Below the pieces are notes generated by a model that had not been told where the DNA came from, did not search any database, and saw only the letters and a program-made list of their open reading frames with translations. The position numbers and the translations under genes were made by a program. A stretch of 64,000 bases of DNA, taken from NCBI RefSeq assembly GCF_022760755.1, contig NZ_JAIVFP010000001.1, forward strand, positions 1,344,001 to 1,408,000, read 5' to 3'. This document shows, one piece after another, positions 18,907 to 26,326 of the stretch; position 1 is the first letter of the stretch, and each line of letters starts with the position of its first letter. The DNA is from Candidatus Rhodoblastus alkanivorans (lineage in GTDB: Bacteria > Pseudomonadota > Alphaproteobacteria > Rhizobiales > Beijerinckiaceae).

Positions 18907-19290
18907 ATGGAGACGAACGGGGAGCGCGGCGCCCGCGACGCCGCAAACGGCAGCGCGTCCGTGTCGGTGACGATTGCCGAGACGGGCGAAACATTTCTCA
19001 ACGATTCGCGTCACAGCATTCTTGAAAGCATGCGCCGCCTCGGCAAGCGTGGCGTCCCCGTGGGCTGCCGCAGCGGCGGCTGCTCGGTCTGCAAGATCGA
19101 GATCCTACAAGGATCGTGGCGGCAATGCCGGCCGATGAGCCGCGAATATGTCTCCGACGATGATCTTGACGCGGGCCGCGTGCTCGCCTGCTGCATCGCG
19201 CCGACGGAGAACATGATCTTGCGGGTTCTTGGCAAGATGCGCAAAGCGCTTGAACGGCCGTCGCCAGCCAAGACGGAACATCAACAATAG
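18907..19290 (+). CDS. dmpQ: Plant-type 2Fe-2S ferredoxin, DmpQ/XylT family
   Basis: 127 residues. Proteins of this family re-reduce the iron of catechol 2,3-dioxygenase after oxidative inactivation by substituted catechols. The cluster ligands are in CRSGGCSVC and the later ACCIAP. The N-terminal 20 residues are an Ala/Gly-rich extension. GGAAGG sits just before the start, and the dioxygenase begins 10 bp after the stop, the normal dmpQB order. The cluster 2 counterpart (56741) has a different N-terminus and moderate similarity. Confidence 0.88.
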   Translation: METNGERGARDAANGSASVSVTIAETGETFLNDSRHSILESMRRLGKRGVPVGCRSGGCSVCKIEILQGSWRQCRPMSREYVSDDDLDAGRVLACCIAPTENMILRVLGKMRKALERPSPAKTEHQQ

Positions 19291-19300
19291 GGAGTGAACA

Positions 19301-20230
19301 ATGGCTATCAACGGCGTTTTGCGGCCTGGACACGCGCAGTTGCGCGCGCTGAATCTCGAAGAGGACGTCAAGTTCTATCGCGACGTGCTTGGTCTCGTCG
19401 AAATGGGGCGCGACTCTTACGGCCGGGTTTATTTCAAGGCCTGGGACGAACGCGATCACCATAGCCTCGTCCTGCGTCAGGCCGATCGCGCCGGCATCGA
19501 TCTTTTCGCCTTCAAGGTCGACAGCCTGGCGACGCTCGACAAGCTCGAAAAGGATCTCAACGCCTATGGCGTCGCTACCAATAGAATCCCGGCGGGCGAG
19601 ATGCTCAACACCGGCGAGCGCGTAAGCTTCGAGATTCCGAACGGTCATATGATCGAACTTTTTGCCGAGAAAAAGGATGTCGGCAACGGCCTCGGCTACA
19701 GCAATCCGGCGCCCTGGAACAAACAGGCGGAAACAGGCATCGCCCCGACCCGGATGGATCACGCCTTGCTGGGCGGGATCGATCTCGACGGCGCGCGCGA
19801 CATTTTCGTCAATGTGCTGGGCTTCTATCTGACCGAAGACGTCATTGCCGAAGACGGCAAGACCCAGATCGCGGTTTGGCTGTCCTGCTCCAACAAAACC
19901 CATGACATCGCCTTCGTGCGCGCGCCGGAAAACGGCAAGCTGCACCATGTCTCCTATTGGATCGAGACTTGGGAAAAGGTGCTGCGCGCGGCCGACATCA
20001 TGTCGATGAACGACGTGCCCGTCGATATCGGTCCGACCCGCCACGGCATCACGCGCGGCGCGACGATCTACGCCTTCGACCGTTCCGGCAACCGCTTCGA
20101 GACTTTCGCCGGCGGCTATATCTCCTATCCCGACATGCATCCGCTGACCTGGCCGATCCAACATCTGCCGGAAGGCCTCGATTATGCGCAGCGTAAGCTG
20201 CACGAATCCTTCCTCACGGTTTTCAGCTGA
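19301..20230 (+). CDS. dmpB: Catechol 2,3-dioxygenase (extradiol)
   Basis: 309 residues; ring-opens catechol or methylcatechol to 2-hydroxymuconic semialdehyde using Fe(II). Two vicinal-oxygen-chelate halves are visible. The iron ligands sit in MDHALLGG, HHVSYWIE and the final glutamate of NRFETFAGGY; RHGITRGATIYAFD is the family signature. GGAGTG lies 7 bases before the ATG. Cluster 2 encodes a diverged 306-residue version, so the host may have two enzymes with different ring-substituent tolerance. Confidence 0.95.
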   Translation: MAINGVLRPGHAQLRALNLEEDVKFYRDVLGLVEMGRDSYGRVYFKAWDERDHHSLVLRQADRAGIDLFAFKVDSLATLDKLEKDLNAYGVATNRIPAGEMLNTGERVSFEIPNGHMIELFAEKKDVGNGLGYSNPAPWNKQAETGIAPTRMDHALLGGIDLDGARDIFVNVLGFYLTEDVIAEDGKTQIAVWLSCSNKTHDIAFVRAPENGKLHHVSYWIETWEKVLRAADIMSMNDVPVDIGPTRHGITRGATIYAFDRSGNRFETFAGGYISYPDMHPLTWPIQHLPEGLDYAQRKLHESFLTVFS

Positions 20231-20277
20231 TTTCGCTCCCGGAATTCGCCTCCCACGGATCCGGGCTTTGTGCGAAA

Positions 20278-20303
20278 GCGTCCGGCGCTCATGCGCCGGA
20301 CGC
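20278..20303 (+). terminator. Hairpin inside the operon between dmpB and dmpC
   Basis: An 11-bp perfect stem GCGTCCGGCGC / GCGCCGGACGC with a TCAT loop, followed by CATCCTTCTTGTTT. It could cause partial termination or protect the upstream mRNA end so that the dioxygenase is made in excess. Confidence 0.6.
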
Positions 20304-20341
20304 CATCCTTCTTGTTTCCCGTAGAGCAAAGCTTTCCGTCA

Positions 20342-21799
20342 ATGCTGCAGATCAGGAATTTCATCGACGGCGCATTCGTCGATGGCGCCGAAGGGAAAAC
20401 CTTCGCGAAGCGCTCCCCATTGGACAATCGCGTGATCGGCGAGGTCGCCGAAGCCGGCCGCGCGGATGTGGACCGGGCGGTCGCGGCCGGTCGGCGCGCC
20501 GTGAAAGGGCCATGGAAAAAACTCAAGCTCGAAGATCGTGTCGATCTGCTCTATGCGCTCGCCGATGAAATGACGCGGCGCTTCGATGATTTCGTCGCCG
20601 CGGAAAGTTCGGATACCGGCATGCCGCTCGCCACCGCGCGTCACATGTGCGCGCGTGGCGCCGCCAATTTCAAGATTTTCGCCGACGTCGTCAAAAATGT
20701 CCCGAGCGAGTTCTTCGAAATGGCGACGCCGGACGGCGCCGGCGCGATCAATTATGCGCTGCGCCGTCCCGTCGGCGTCGTCGGCGTCGTCTGTCCGTGG
20801 AACGCGCCGCTGCTGTTGATGACCTGGAAGGTCGGCCCCGCACTGGCCTGCGGCGACGCCGTCGTCGTGAAGCCGTCGGAAGAAACGCCGCAAACCGCCG
20901 CCTTGCTTGGCGAGGCGATGAACACGGTCGGCATTCCGGCGGGCGTCTACAATGTGGTGCACGGCTTCGGTCCGGGTTCAGCGGGCGAATTCGTCACCAC
21001 CCACCCGGGAATTTCCGCCATCACCTTCACCGGCGAAACGCGCACCGGCGCGGCGATCATGAAGGCCGCGGCGGACGGCGCCCGTCCGGTCTCGCTGGAA
21101 ATGGGCGGCAAGAACACCGCGATCATTTTCGCCGACGCCGATCTCGACAAGGCGGTCGAAGGAACGATGCGGTCGTGCTTCCTGAACACCGGCCAGGTCT
21201 GCCTGGGCACGGAGCGCGTCCTCGTCGAGCGCCCGTTCTTCGATACTTTTGTCGCCGCCCTGAAGGACGCGGTCGGCAAGCTGAAGATCGGCCCGCCGGA
21301 CGACCCCGGGGCGGCCATGGGCCCGCTGATTTCCCTGGAACATCGTGAAAAGGTTCTGTCCTATTACCGCAAGGCGGTCGAAGAGGGCGCCAATGTCGTG
21401 ATCGGCGGGCGCGCGCTGGAAATGCCGGGAGAGCTGAACAAGGGCGCCTGGGTCCAGCCGACCATCTGGACCGGCCTGCCCGACACGGCCTCAGTCTGGA
21501 ACGACGAAATCTTTGGCCCGTGCTGCCACATATCGCCTTTCGACACGGAGGAAGAGGCGATTGAACGCGCCAACGCCACGCAATACGGCCTCTCCAGCGC
21601 CATCTGGACGCGCGATCTCGCCCGCGCGCACCGCGTCGCGGCGGAAGTCGAGGCCGGCGTCGTCTGGGTCAATTCCTGGTTCCTGCGCGATCTGCGCACG
21701 GCCTTCGGCGGCATGAAAAATTCCGGAATCGGCCGCGAGGGCGGGGTCCATTCTCTCGAATTCTACACCGAGCTGAAAAATGTCTGTGTCAAACTCTGA
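20342..21799 (+). CDS. dmpC: 2-Hydroxymuconic semialdehyde dehydrogenase
   Basis: 485 residues, standard length. Oxidises 2-hydroxymuconic semialdehyde to 4-oxalocrotonate with NAD, the entry to the dehydrogenative branch. ALDH motifs are complete: the LEMGGKN glutamate and the catalytic cysteine in NTGQVCLGTERV. I chose MLQIRNFIDGAFVDG as the start, since upstream codons run into the hairpin. The end overlaps dmpE by 20 bp. The cluster 2 paralogue at 53734 has an N-terminal extension. Confidence 0.95.
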   Translation: MLQIRNFIDGAFVDGAEGKTFAKRSPLDNRVIGEVAEAGRADVDRAVAAGRRAVKGPWKKLKLEDRVDLLYALADEMTRRFDDFVAAESSDTGMPLATARHMCARGAANFKIFADVVKNVPSEFFEMATPDGAGAINYALRRPVGVVGVVCPWNAPLLLMTWKVGPALACGDAVVVKPSEETPQTAALLGEAMNTVGIPAGVYNVVHGFGPGSAGEFVTTHPGISAITFTGETRTGAAIMKAAADGARPVSLEMGGKNTAIIFADADLDKAVEGTMRSCFLNTGQVCLGTERVLVERPFFDTFVAALKDAVGKLKIGPPDDPGAAMGPLISLEHREKVLSYYRKAVEEGANVVIGGRALEMPGELNKGAWVQPTIWTGLPDTASVWNDEIFGPCCHISPFDTEEEAIERANATQYGLSSAIWTRDLARAHRVAAEVEAGVVWVNSWFLRDLRTAFGGMKNSGIGREGGVHSLEFYTELKNVCVKL

Positions 21800-22571
21800 T
21801 CTCATCGCGGCGCTCGGCGACGAACTGCACCAGGCGCTCGTGGCGCGCCGAACCATTGCGCCGCTTTCGGGGCGCGGCCACGGCCTGACGATCGAACACG
21901 CCTATCGCATTCAGGAACGTATGCTGTCGCATCGCATCGCCGCCGGCCAGAAAGTCGTAGGCAAGAAAGTCGGCGCGACCTCGGCGGCGGTTCAGAACCT
22001 CCTCAAGGTCGATCAGCCGGATTTCGGTCTTCTGCTCTCCGACATGATCTATAACGAGGGCGAGACGATTCCGATGAGCCGGCTGATCCAGCCCAAGGCC
22101 GAAGGCGAAATCGCCTTCATGCTGAAGCGCGATCTGCGCGGGCCAGGCGTGACAATGGCTGACGTCATCGCCGCGACCGAATGCGTCATGCCGTGTTTCG
22201 AGATCGTCGACAGCCGCATCGACGACTGGAAGATCGGGATTGTCGACACCGTCGCGGACAACGCCTCCTGTGGGGTGTTCGCGCTTGGCGGAACGGCGCG
22301 CGATCCGAAAAAGGTCGATCTCGAATTGTGCGGGATGGTCCTTGAAAGGAACGGCGATGTGGCCGCGACCGGCGCCGGCGCCGCGGCCCTCGGCCATCCG
22401 GCCAGCGCGGTCGCCTGGCTCGCCAATACACTTGGCCGTTTGGGCATTCCGCTGCTGGCGGGCGAGGTCATCCTGTCCGGCTCGCTGGCGACGCTTGTTT
22501 CCGTTTCCGCTGGCGATCATTTGCGCGTTTCCATCGGGGGCCTGGGCGAGTGCTCGGTCCGTTTCACGTGA
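21780..22571 (+). CDS. dmpE: 2-Oxopent-4-enoate hydratase
   Basis: 263 residues; hydrates 2-hydroxypenta-2,4-dienoate to 4-hydroxy-2-oxovalerate with a divalent metal. Family features include KVVGKKVGATSAAVQ, the metal-binding EGEIAFMLKRDL and EIVDSRIDDWKI. It starts 20 bp inside dmpC, suggesting translational coupling. It is a paralogue of the neighbouring dmpH, which has EPEIAFVLDK at the same place; the order E then H is typical. Confidence 0.93.
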   Translation: MSVSNSDLIAALGDELHQALVARRTIAPLSGRGHGLTIEHAYRIQERMLSHRIAAGQKVVGKKVGATSAAVQNLLKVDQPDFGLLLSDMIYNEGETIPMSRLIQPKAEGEIAFMLKRDLRGPGVTMADVIAATECVMPCFEIVDSRIDDWKIGIVDTVADNASCGVFALGGTARDPKKVDLELCGMVLERNGDVAATGAGAAALGHPASAVAWLANTLGRLGIPLLAGEVILSGSLATLVSVSAGDHLRVSIGGLGECSVRFT

Positions 22572-22580
22572 GGTTCGGCC

Positions 22581-23369
22581 ATGGCTCTTGATAAGGATGC
22601 GGTCGGCGCCCTCGCGGAATATCTCGAAACGGCTGAGCTGGACGCGCGCGCCGTGCCGCAGATTTCCCTGCAACATCCCGGAATCACGGAAGACGACGGC
22701 TATGCGATCCAGCACGCGATTCGTCGGCGCAAGGAAGCGCGCGGCGTCAGGATCGTCGGGATCAAGGCCGGCCTGACTTCCCGGGCGAAGATGAAGCAGG
22801 TCGGCGTCGATCGGCCCTCGTATGGCTTTCTTGCTGATTATTTCGCGGTCAACGACGGCGCGCGGATTCCGATCGAGCAATTGATCCATCCGCGCGTCGA
22901 GCCCGAGATCGCTTTCGTGCTCGACAAGCCGCTCGAAGGCCCGGGTTGCCACATTGGCGCGGTTTTGGCCGCGACCGATTTCGTCCTGCCGGCGCTGGAA
23001 GTGATCGACAGCCGTTATGAGAATTTCAAATTCGATTTCCCGAGCGTGGTCGCCGATAATTCCTCGTCCTCACGCTTTGTGCTCGGCGGCCGATGCCGGC
23101 CGCTCGAAGACCTCGACCTTCGCACGATCGGGCTCGTCCTGGAAAAGAACGGCGCGCCTTTCGCGTTTGGCGCCGGCGCGGCGGTGCTCGGTCATCCGGC
23201 GGCGGCCGTCGCAATGGTCGTCAATCTGCTCGCCCGGCGCGGCGAGGGCCTGCCGGCGGGCGCCCTGGTTATGACGGGCGGCGCGACGGAAGCGGTATCC
23301 GTCGCGGCGGGCGATTTCGTTCAATTGCGCGCCCAGAATCTGGGCTCGGTTTCCGTGGGTTTCGCTTGA
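22581..23369 (+). CDS. dmpH: 4-Oxalocrotonate decarboxylase
   Basis: 262 residues; decarboxylates 2-oxo-3-hexenedioate to 2-hydroxypentadienoate, working in complex with the hydratase. Distinguishing features against DmpE are [30 protein letters not shown] and EVIDSRYENFKFDFPSVVAD. It is 9 bp after dmpE. The cluster 2 homologue at 50184 is diverged but shows the same [10 protein letters not shown] and [16 protein letters not shown] segments. Confidence 0.92.
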   Translation: MALDKDAVGALAEYLETAELDARAVPQISLQHPGITEDDGYAIQHAIRRRKEARGVRIVGIKAGLTSRAKMKQVGVDRPSYGFLADYFAVNDGARIPIEQLIHPRVEPEIAFVLDKPLEGPGCHIGAVLAATDFVLPALEVIDSRYENFKFDFPSVVADNSSSSRFVLGGRCRPLEDLDLRTIGLVLEKNGAPFAFGAGAAVLGHPAAAVAMVVNLLARRGEGLPAGALVMTGGATEAVSVAAGDFVQLRAQNLGSVSVGFA

Positions 23370-23370
23370 T

Positions 23371-24132
23371 ATGACGACGCGCTTCGACGACGAACTGGCG
23401 GTGGTGACCGGCGCGAGCGGCGGTTTCGGCAAGGTCATTGTCGCAAGCCTTGCGGCGCGCGGCCTGACCGTGATCGCCATAGGACGGCGGCTCGAAGAAC
23501 TGGAGATGGTGGCGCACGACATCGCCAACGTCCGGCCCTGCGCCGCCGACATCGGCCTCGACAGCTCCATCGCGACGATCGCGGCGGCGCTGGACGGGCC
23601 GGTTCGCGCGATTGTCCACGCTCCCGGCCTTCCTTTCGCGGGCGGCGTTCTCGACGCCGCTCCCGGCGCGCTCGCCGAAGCGGTGAACATCAAGGCGGGC
23701 GGCTTCCTTCGCCTGGCCCGGGCGGCCGATGCCCGGCTGGCCGGCGGCGCGCGTCTGATCGGAATTGGCGGCCATTATGGTCTCGAACCGACCGCTTATG
23801 CGACCTCGGCGAGCGTCGGCAACGCAGCTTTGATCGCCCTGTCCCGCCAGTTGAGTCTGGCCTATGGACCGCGCCGCGTGACGAGCCATGTCATCGCGCC
23901 GGGGCCCGCGGACACGGAGCGTCTGCGCAAGGTGGCGGCGCCCCGGGCGGAAAAGGCCGGCCGAACCGTGGACGACGTGCTCGCCGACATGCAGGCCGAA
24001 TCCTCGCTCGGCGCCTTCACCACGCCAGAGCAGGTCGCCTGGGCGGTGACCATGCTCCTTGATCCGGAAGCGGACGCAATGACCGGTTCGACGCTGATGC
24101 TCGATTCCGGCCGACGCCGCGGCTTGCCATAG
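23371..24132 (+). CDS. SDR-fold protein lacking the catalytic lysine
   Basis: 253 residues with a short-chain dehydrogenase N-terminus (VVTGASGGFGKVIVASLAARG) and a Rossmann layout throughout. The active-site region reads RLIGIGGHYGLEPTAYATSA: the Tyr is present but the Lys four residues on (YxxxK) is Ala, and the usual serine before it is not obvious. It may therefore not be a standard oxidoreductase. It begins 1 bp after dmpH and is followed by the fused tautomerase, so it is clearly an operon member. An SDR in a classical dmp operon is unusual; its role is unknown. Confidence 0.78.
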   Translation: MTTRFDDELAVVTGASGGFGKVIVASLAARGLTVIAIGRRLEELEMVAHDIANVRPCAADIGLDSSIATIAAALDGPVRAIVHAPGLPFAGGVLDAAPGALAEAVNIKAGGFLRLARAADARLAGGARLIGIGGHYGLEPTAYATSASVGNAALIALSRQLSLAYGPRRVTSHVIAPGPADTERLRKVAAPRAEKAGRTVDDVLADMQAESSLGAFTTPEQVAWAVTMLLDPEADAMTGSTLMLDSGRRRGLP

Positions 24133-24155
24133 CATTTGCACAACAGGGGGTTTCG

Positions 24156-24593
24156 ATGCCGGTTGCTCACATTCATCTGCTGAAAGGTCACAGCCGCGTC
24201 GTGCTGCGTACAATCATCGCCAAGGTCACCGAGGCGATGAGCCGGGTCCTCAACGCTCCAAAAGAAAGATTCATGGTCTGGGTCACCGAGATCGATCCGG
24301 AGCTCTGGGGCATCGAAGGCCGTCCGGCGAGCGAGGCCCTCACCGCCCAGGATCGCAACTCGGTCGAAATGCCCTTCGTCGAAATGGTTTTGATGGAAGG
24401 CCGACCGCTCGCGCAATATCACGCCGTGATCGAGGAGGTCAGCGCCGCAATCGCCGAGGCGCTGCAATCGGACAGGTCGCGCGTCCGCGTCCATCTGGTC
24501 CAGGCGCAGCCGGATTATTGGGGCATTGGCGGCGTTCCTTACAGCATCCTGCGGGCGGACGAAATCGCCGCGCGTTTGCGGGCCACGGCCTGA
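24156..24593 (+). CDS. Fused double-domain 4-oxalocrotonate tautomerase-like protein
   Basis: 145 residues made of two 4-OT-like units where the normal enzyme has one of about 62. Unit 1 begins MPVAHIHLLKGHS, so it keeps the catalytic Pro1 after Met removal, but aligned position 11 is His and position 39 is Met. Unit 2 begins at internal Met72-Pro73 (MPFVEMVLMEGR) and has both arginines (Arg83 and Arg111, equivalent to Arg11 and Arg39), but its proline cannot be a free N-terminus. Both keep a WGI-G motif near the hydrophobic active-site wall. It stands where dmpI is expected, so it probably interconverts 2-hydroxymuconate and 4-oxalocrotonate. Cluster 2 has a normal 65-residue 4-OT. Confidence 0.88.
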   Translation: MPVAHIHLLKGHSRVVLRTIIAKVTEAMSRVLNAPKERFMVWVTEIDPELWGIEGRPASEALTAQDRNSVEMPFVEMVLMEGRPLAQYHAVIEEVSAAIAEALQSDRSRVRVHLVQAQPDYWGIGGVPYSILRADEIAARLRATA

Positions 24594-24604
24594 CCGGCGG
24601 AATG

Positions 24605-24619
24605 ATACCAGCGAGGTAT
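24605..24619 (+). promoter_or_regulatory. LysR-type box upstream of dmpK (copy 1)
   Basis: ATACCAGCGAGGTAT conforms to ATAC-N7-GTAT and starts 12 bp after the tautomerase stop, about 90 bp before dmpK. It suggests a separate LysR-controlled promoter for phenol hydroxylase. Confidence 0.65.
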
Positions 24620-24702
24620 GAAAGAGCCTCCAAGATAGTATTTTTCACGTTGGAAGAGGCGATCTAACGTCTTTTCCATAATAATAATCGGGGACGGAAG
24701 TC

Positions 24703-25008
24703 ATGGCGGCTCCAGACGCCGGCGCGGGCGCGCCGGGGCGCGAGTCTTTCTGCGGGCGAAAGACGCAAGGCGGGGCCTTTGCGCGGATCCTTGGCGTCCG
24801 GCTCGGCCGCTTCGTCGAATTCGAGTTCTTTCTGGACGACGGCCTTCTCTCCGTCGAACTGATCCTGCCGCTGGACGCCTTTCACGAATTCTGTCGCGAG
24901 CAAATGGCGGAGATCCTGCCGCCGTCAGACGTGCAAACAGCATCGGACATCGAACGTCTGGCATGGCGGGAAAAACAGCCCGGATTGCTCCGTCCAAGGC
25001 AAGAATAA
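24703..25008 (+). CDS. dmpK: Phenol hydroxylase assembly protein (P0), copy 1
   Basis: 101 residues, DmpK/PoxA-like. In the Pseudomonas system this small protein binds the oxygenase and helps load iron but is not part of the turnover complex. The core RLGRFVEFEFFLDDGLLSVE then LILPLDAFHEFC and the C-terminal AWREKQPGLLRPRQE match the family. The N-terminal 28 residues are extra and variable. Unlike dmpL and dmpM, this gene is strongly diverged from its cluster 2 partner, and the near-identical tract starts after its stop. Confidence 0.85.
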   Translation: MAAPDAGAGAPGRESFCGRKTQGGAFARILGVRLGRFVEFEFFLDDGLLSVELILPLDAFHEFCREQMAEILPPSDVQTASDIERLAWREKQPGLLRPRQE

Positions 25009-25032
25009 AACAAGGACTTAGGGAGGAATGCA

Positions 25033-26025
25033 ATGACGGTTCAGATCAAGACGATAGACATGGAGCCGAAGCGTCAGACGTTTGGCCATGTCGCCCGGCG
25101 GCTGGGCGCCGACAAGCCGGCGACGCGCTATCAGGAGGCGACGCTCGACGTTCAGGCGACCGCGAATTTTCATTACAAGCCTTTGTGGGAGCCGGAATAT
25201 TGGGTTTACGACACGCGCAAGACCGCGGTCGTCATGGAGGACTGGTACAAGCCGCTCGATCCTAGGCAGTTCTATTACGCCACCTATAATATTTCGCGCG
25301 CCAATATGAACCAGTCGGCCGAGCGCGCCTTCGTCTTCGCCGAGGAGCGCGGCCTCATCGAGAAGATTTCGCCCGAGGCGCGCAAGCAGATCGAGACTTT
25401 TCTCCTGCCTTTGCGCCACCTGCATTGGGGCGCCAATATGAACATGACCGAGATCGCCCAGCGCGGCTATGGCGCGGCGGTGACCGCGCCCTGCATTTTC
25501 TCCGCCGGCGATCATCTCGGCATGGCCCAGATCGTCAGCCGCATCGGCCTCCTGCTCGACGGCCAGACCGGCGTGAGCCTCGACATGGCCAAGGAAGTCT
25601 GGATCAACGATCCCGCCTGGCAGGGCGTGCGCAAGCTGATCGAGGACTCGCTTGTCGAGCGCGATTTCTTCCAGCTCTTCGTCGCCCAGACCCTCGCGAT
25701 CAACGGCGTCGTCTTCGACCTCGTCTACAAAATGTCCGACGCCGCCTGGAAGGACGCGCCGATCACGGTCGCCATGCTGACCGAATTCATGAGCGACTGG
25801 CGCGCCGACGAAAGCAAGTGGAGCGACAGCGTCATCAAGACGGTCGCCGCCGAAAGCCCGGAGAACAAGGCGCTGGTTTCGCAATGGGCGGCGGAGTGGA
25901 TTTCGCGCGCGGTCGAGGCGGCCAAGCCGCTTTCGGCGGCGATGCTCGGCGACAATGGCGCGCTTGCCGAAGCGGCCGGCGACGCCGTCAAGGCGCGCGC
26001 GAAAAACCTCGGCCTGACGCTCTGA
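25033..26025 (+). CDS. dmpL: Phenol hydroxylase beta subunit (P1), copy 1
   Basis: 330 residues; structural beta subunit of the (alpha-beta-gamma)2 hydroxylase, ferritin-like without a diiron site. The conserved N-terminal RQTFGHVARRLGADKPATRY, the YWVYDTRKTAVVMEDWYKPL block and the WGANMNMTEIAQRGYGAAVT region identify it. GGGAGG lies 7 bases before the ATG. The product is identical to that of the cluster 2 copy. Confidence 0.95.
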   Translation: MTVQIKTIDMEPKRQTFGHVARRLGADKPATRYQEATLDVQATANFHYKPLWEPEYWVYDTRKTAVVMEDWYKPLDPRQFYYATYNISRANMNQSAERAFVFAEERGLIEKISPEARKQIETFLLPLRHLHWGANMNMTEIAQRGYGAAVTAPCIFSAGDHLGMAQIVSRIGLLLDGQTGVSLDMAKEVWINDPAWQGVRKLIEDSLVERDFFQLFVAQTLAINGVVFDLVYKMSDAAWKDAPITVAMLTEFMSDWRADESKWSDSVIKTVAAESPENKALVSQWAAEWISRAVEAAKPLSAAMLGDNGALAEAAGDAVKARAKNLGLTL

Positions 26026-26039
26026 GAGGAAGAAGAACA

Positions 26040-26312
26040 ATGTCGCAACTCGCGTCTCTCACCCTTTACCACAATGACGAAGCCCGCCCGATCATCGAGG
26101 CGATCATCGCCGACAATCCCGGCGTGCGCGTCCTCAACATGCCCGGCGCCGTGAAGCTCGACTGCGAGGGCGCGCTCGTCGTCAAGCGCGCCTCGGTCGA
26201 GGAGCGCCTCGGGCGCGAATGGGACCCGCAGGAAATCCACCTCGTGCTCATCTCGATGGCCGGCCATCTCGACGAGGACGACGACCAATTTTCCGTGAGC
26301 TGGAAACACTGA
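26040..26312 (+). CDS. dmpM: Phenol hydroxylase regulatory/coupling protein (P2), copy 1
   Basis: 90 residues; the cofactor-free effector protein that docks over the diiron site and tunes oxygen activation (MmoB/T4moD family). The sequence starts MSQLASLTLYHNDEARPIIE and ends in an acidic tail (MAGHLDEDDDQFSVSWKH). AGAGGAAGAAG precedes the start, 14 bp after dmpL. It is identical in both operons. Confidence 0.93.
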   Translation: MSQLASLTLYHNDEARPIIEAIIADNPGVRVLNMPGAVKLDCEGALVVKRASVEERLGREWDPQEIHLVLISMAGHLDEDDDQFSVSWKH

Positions 26313-26326
26313 TCCGGGAGGAAACG

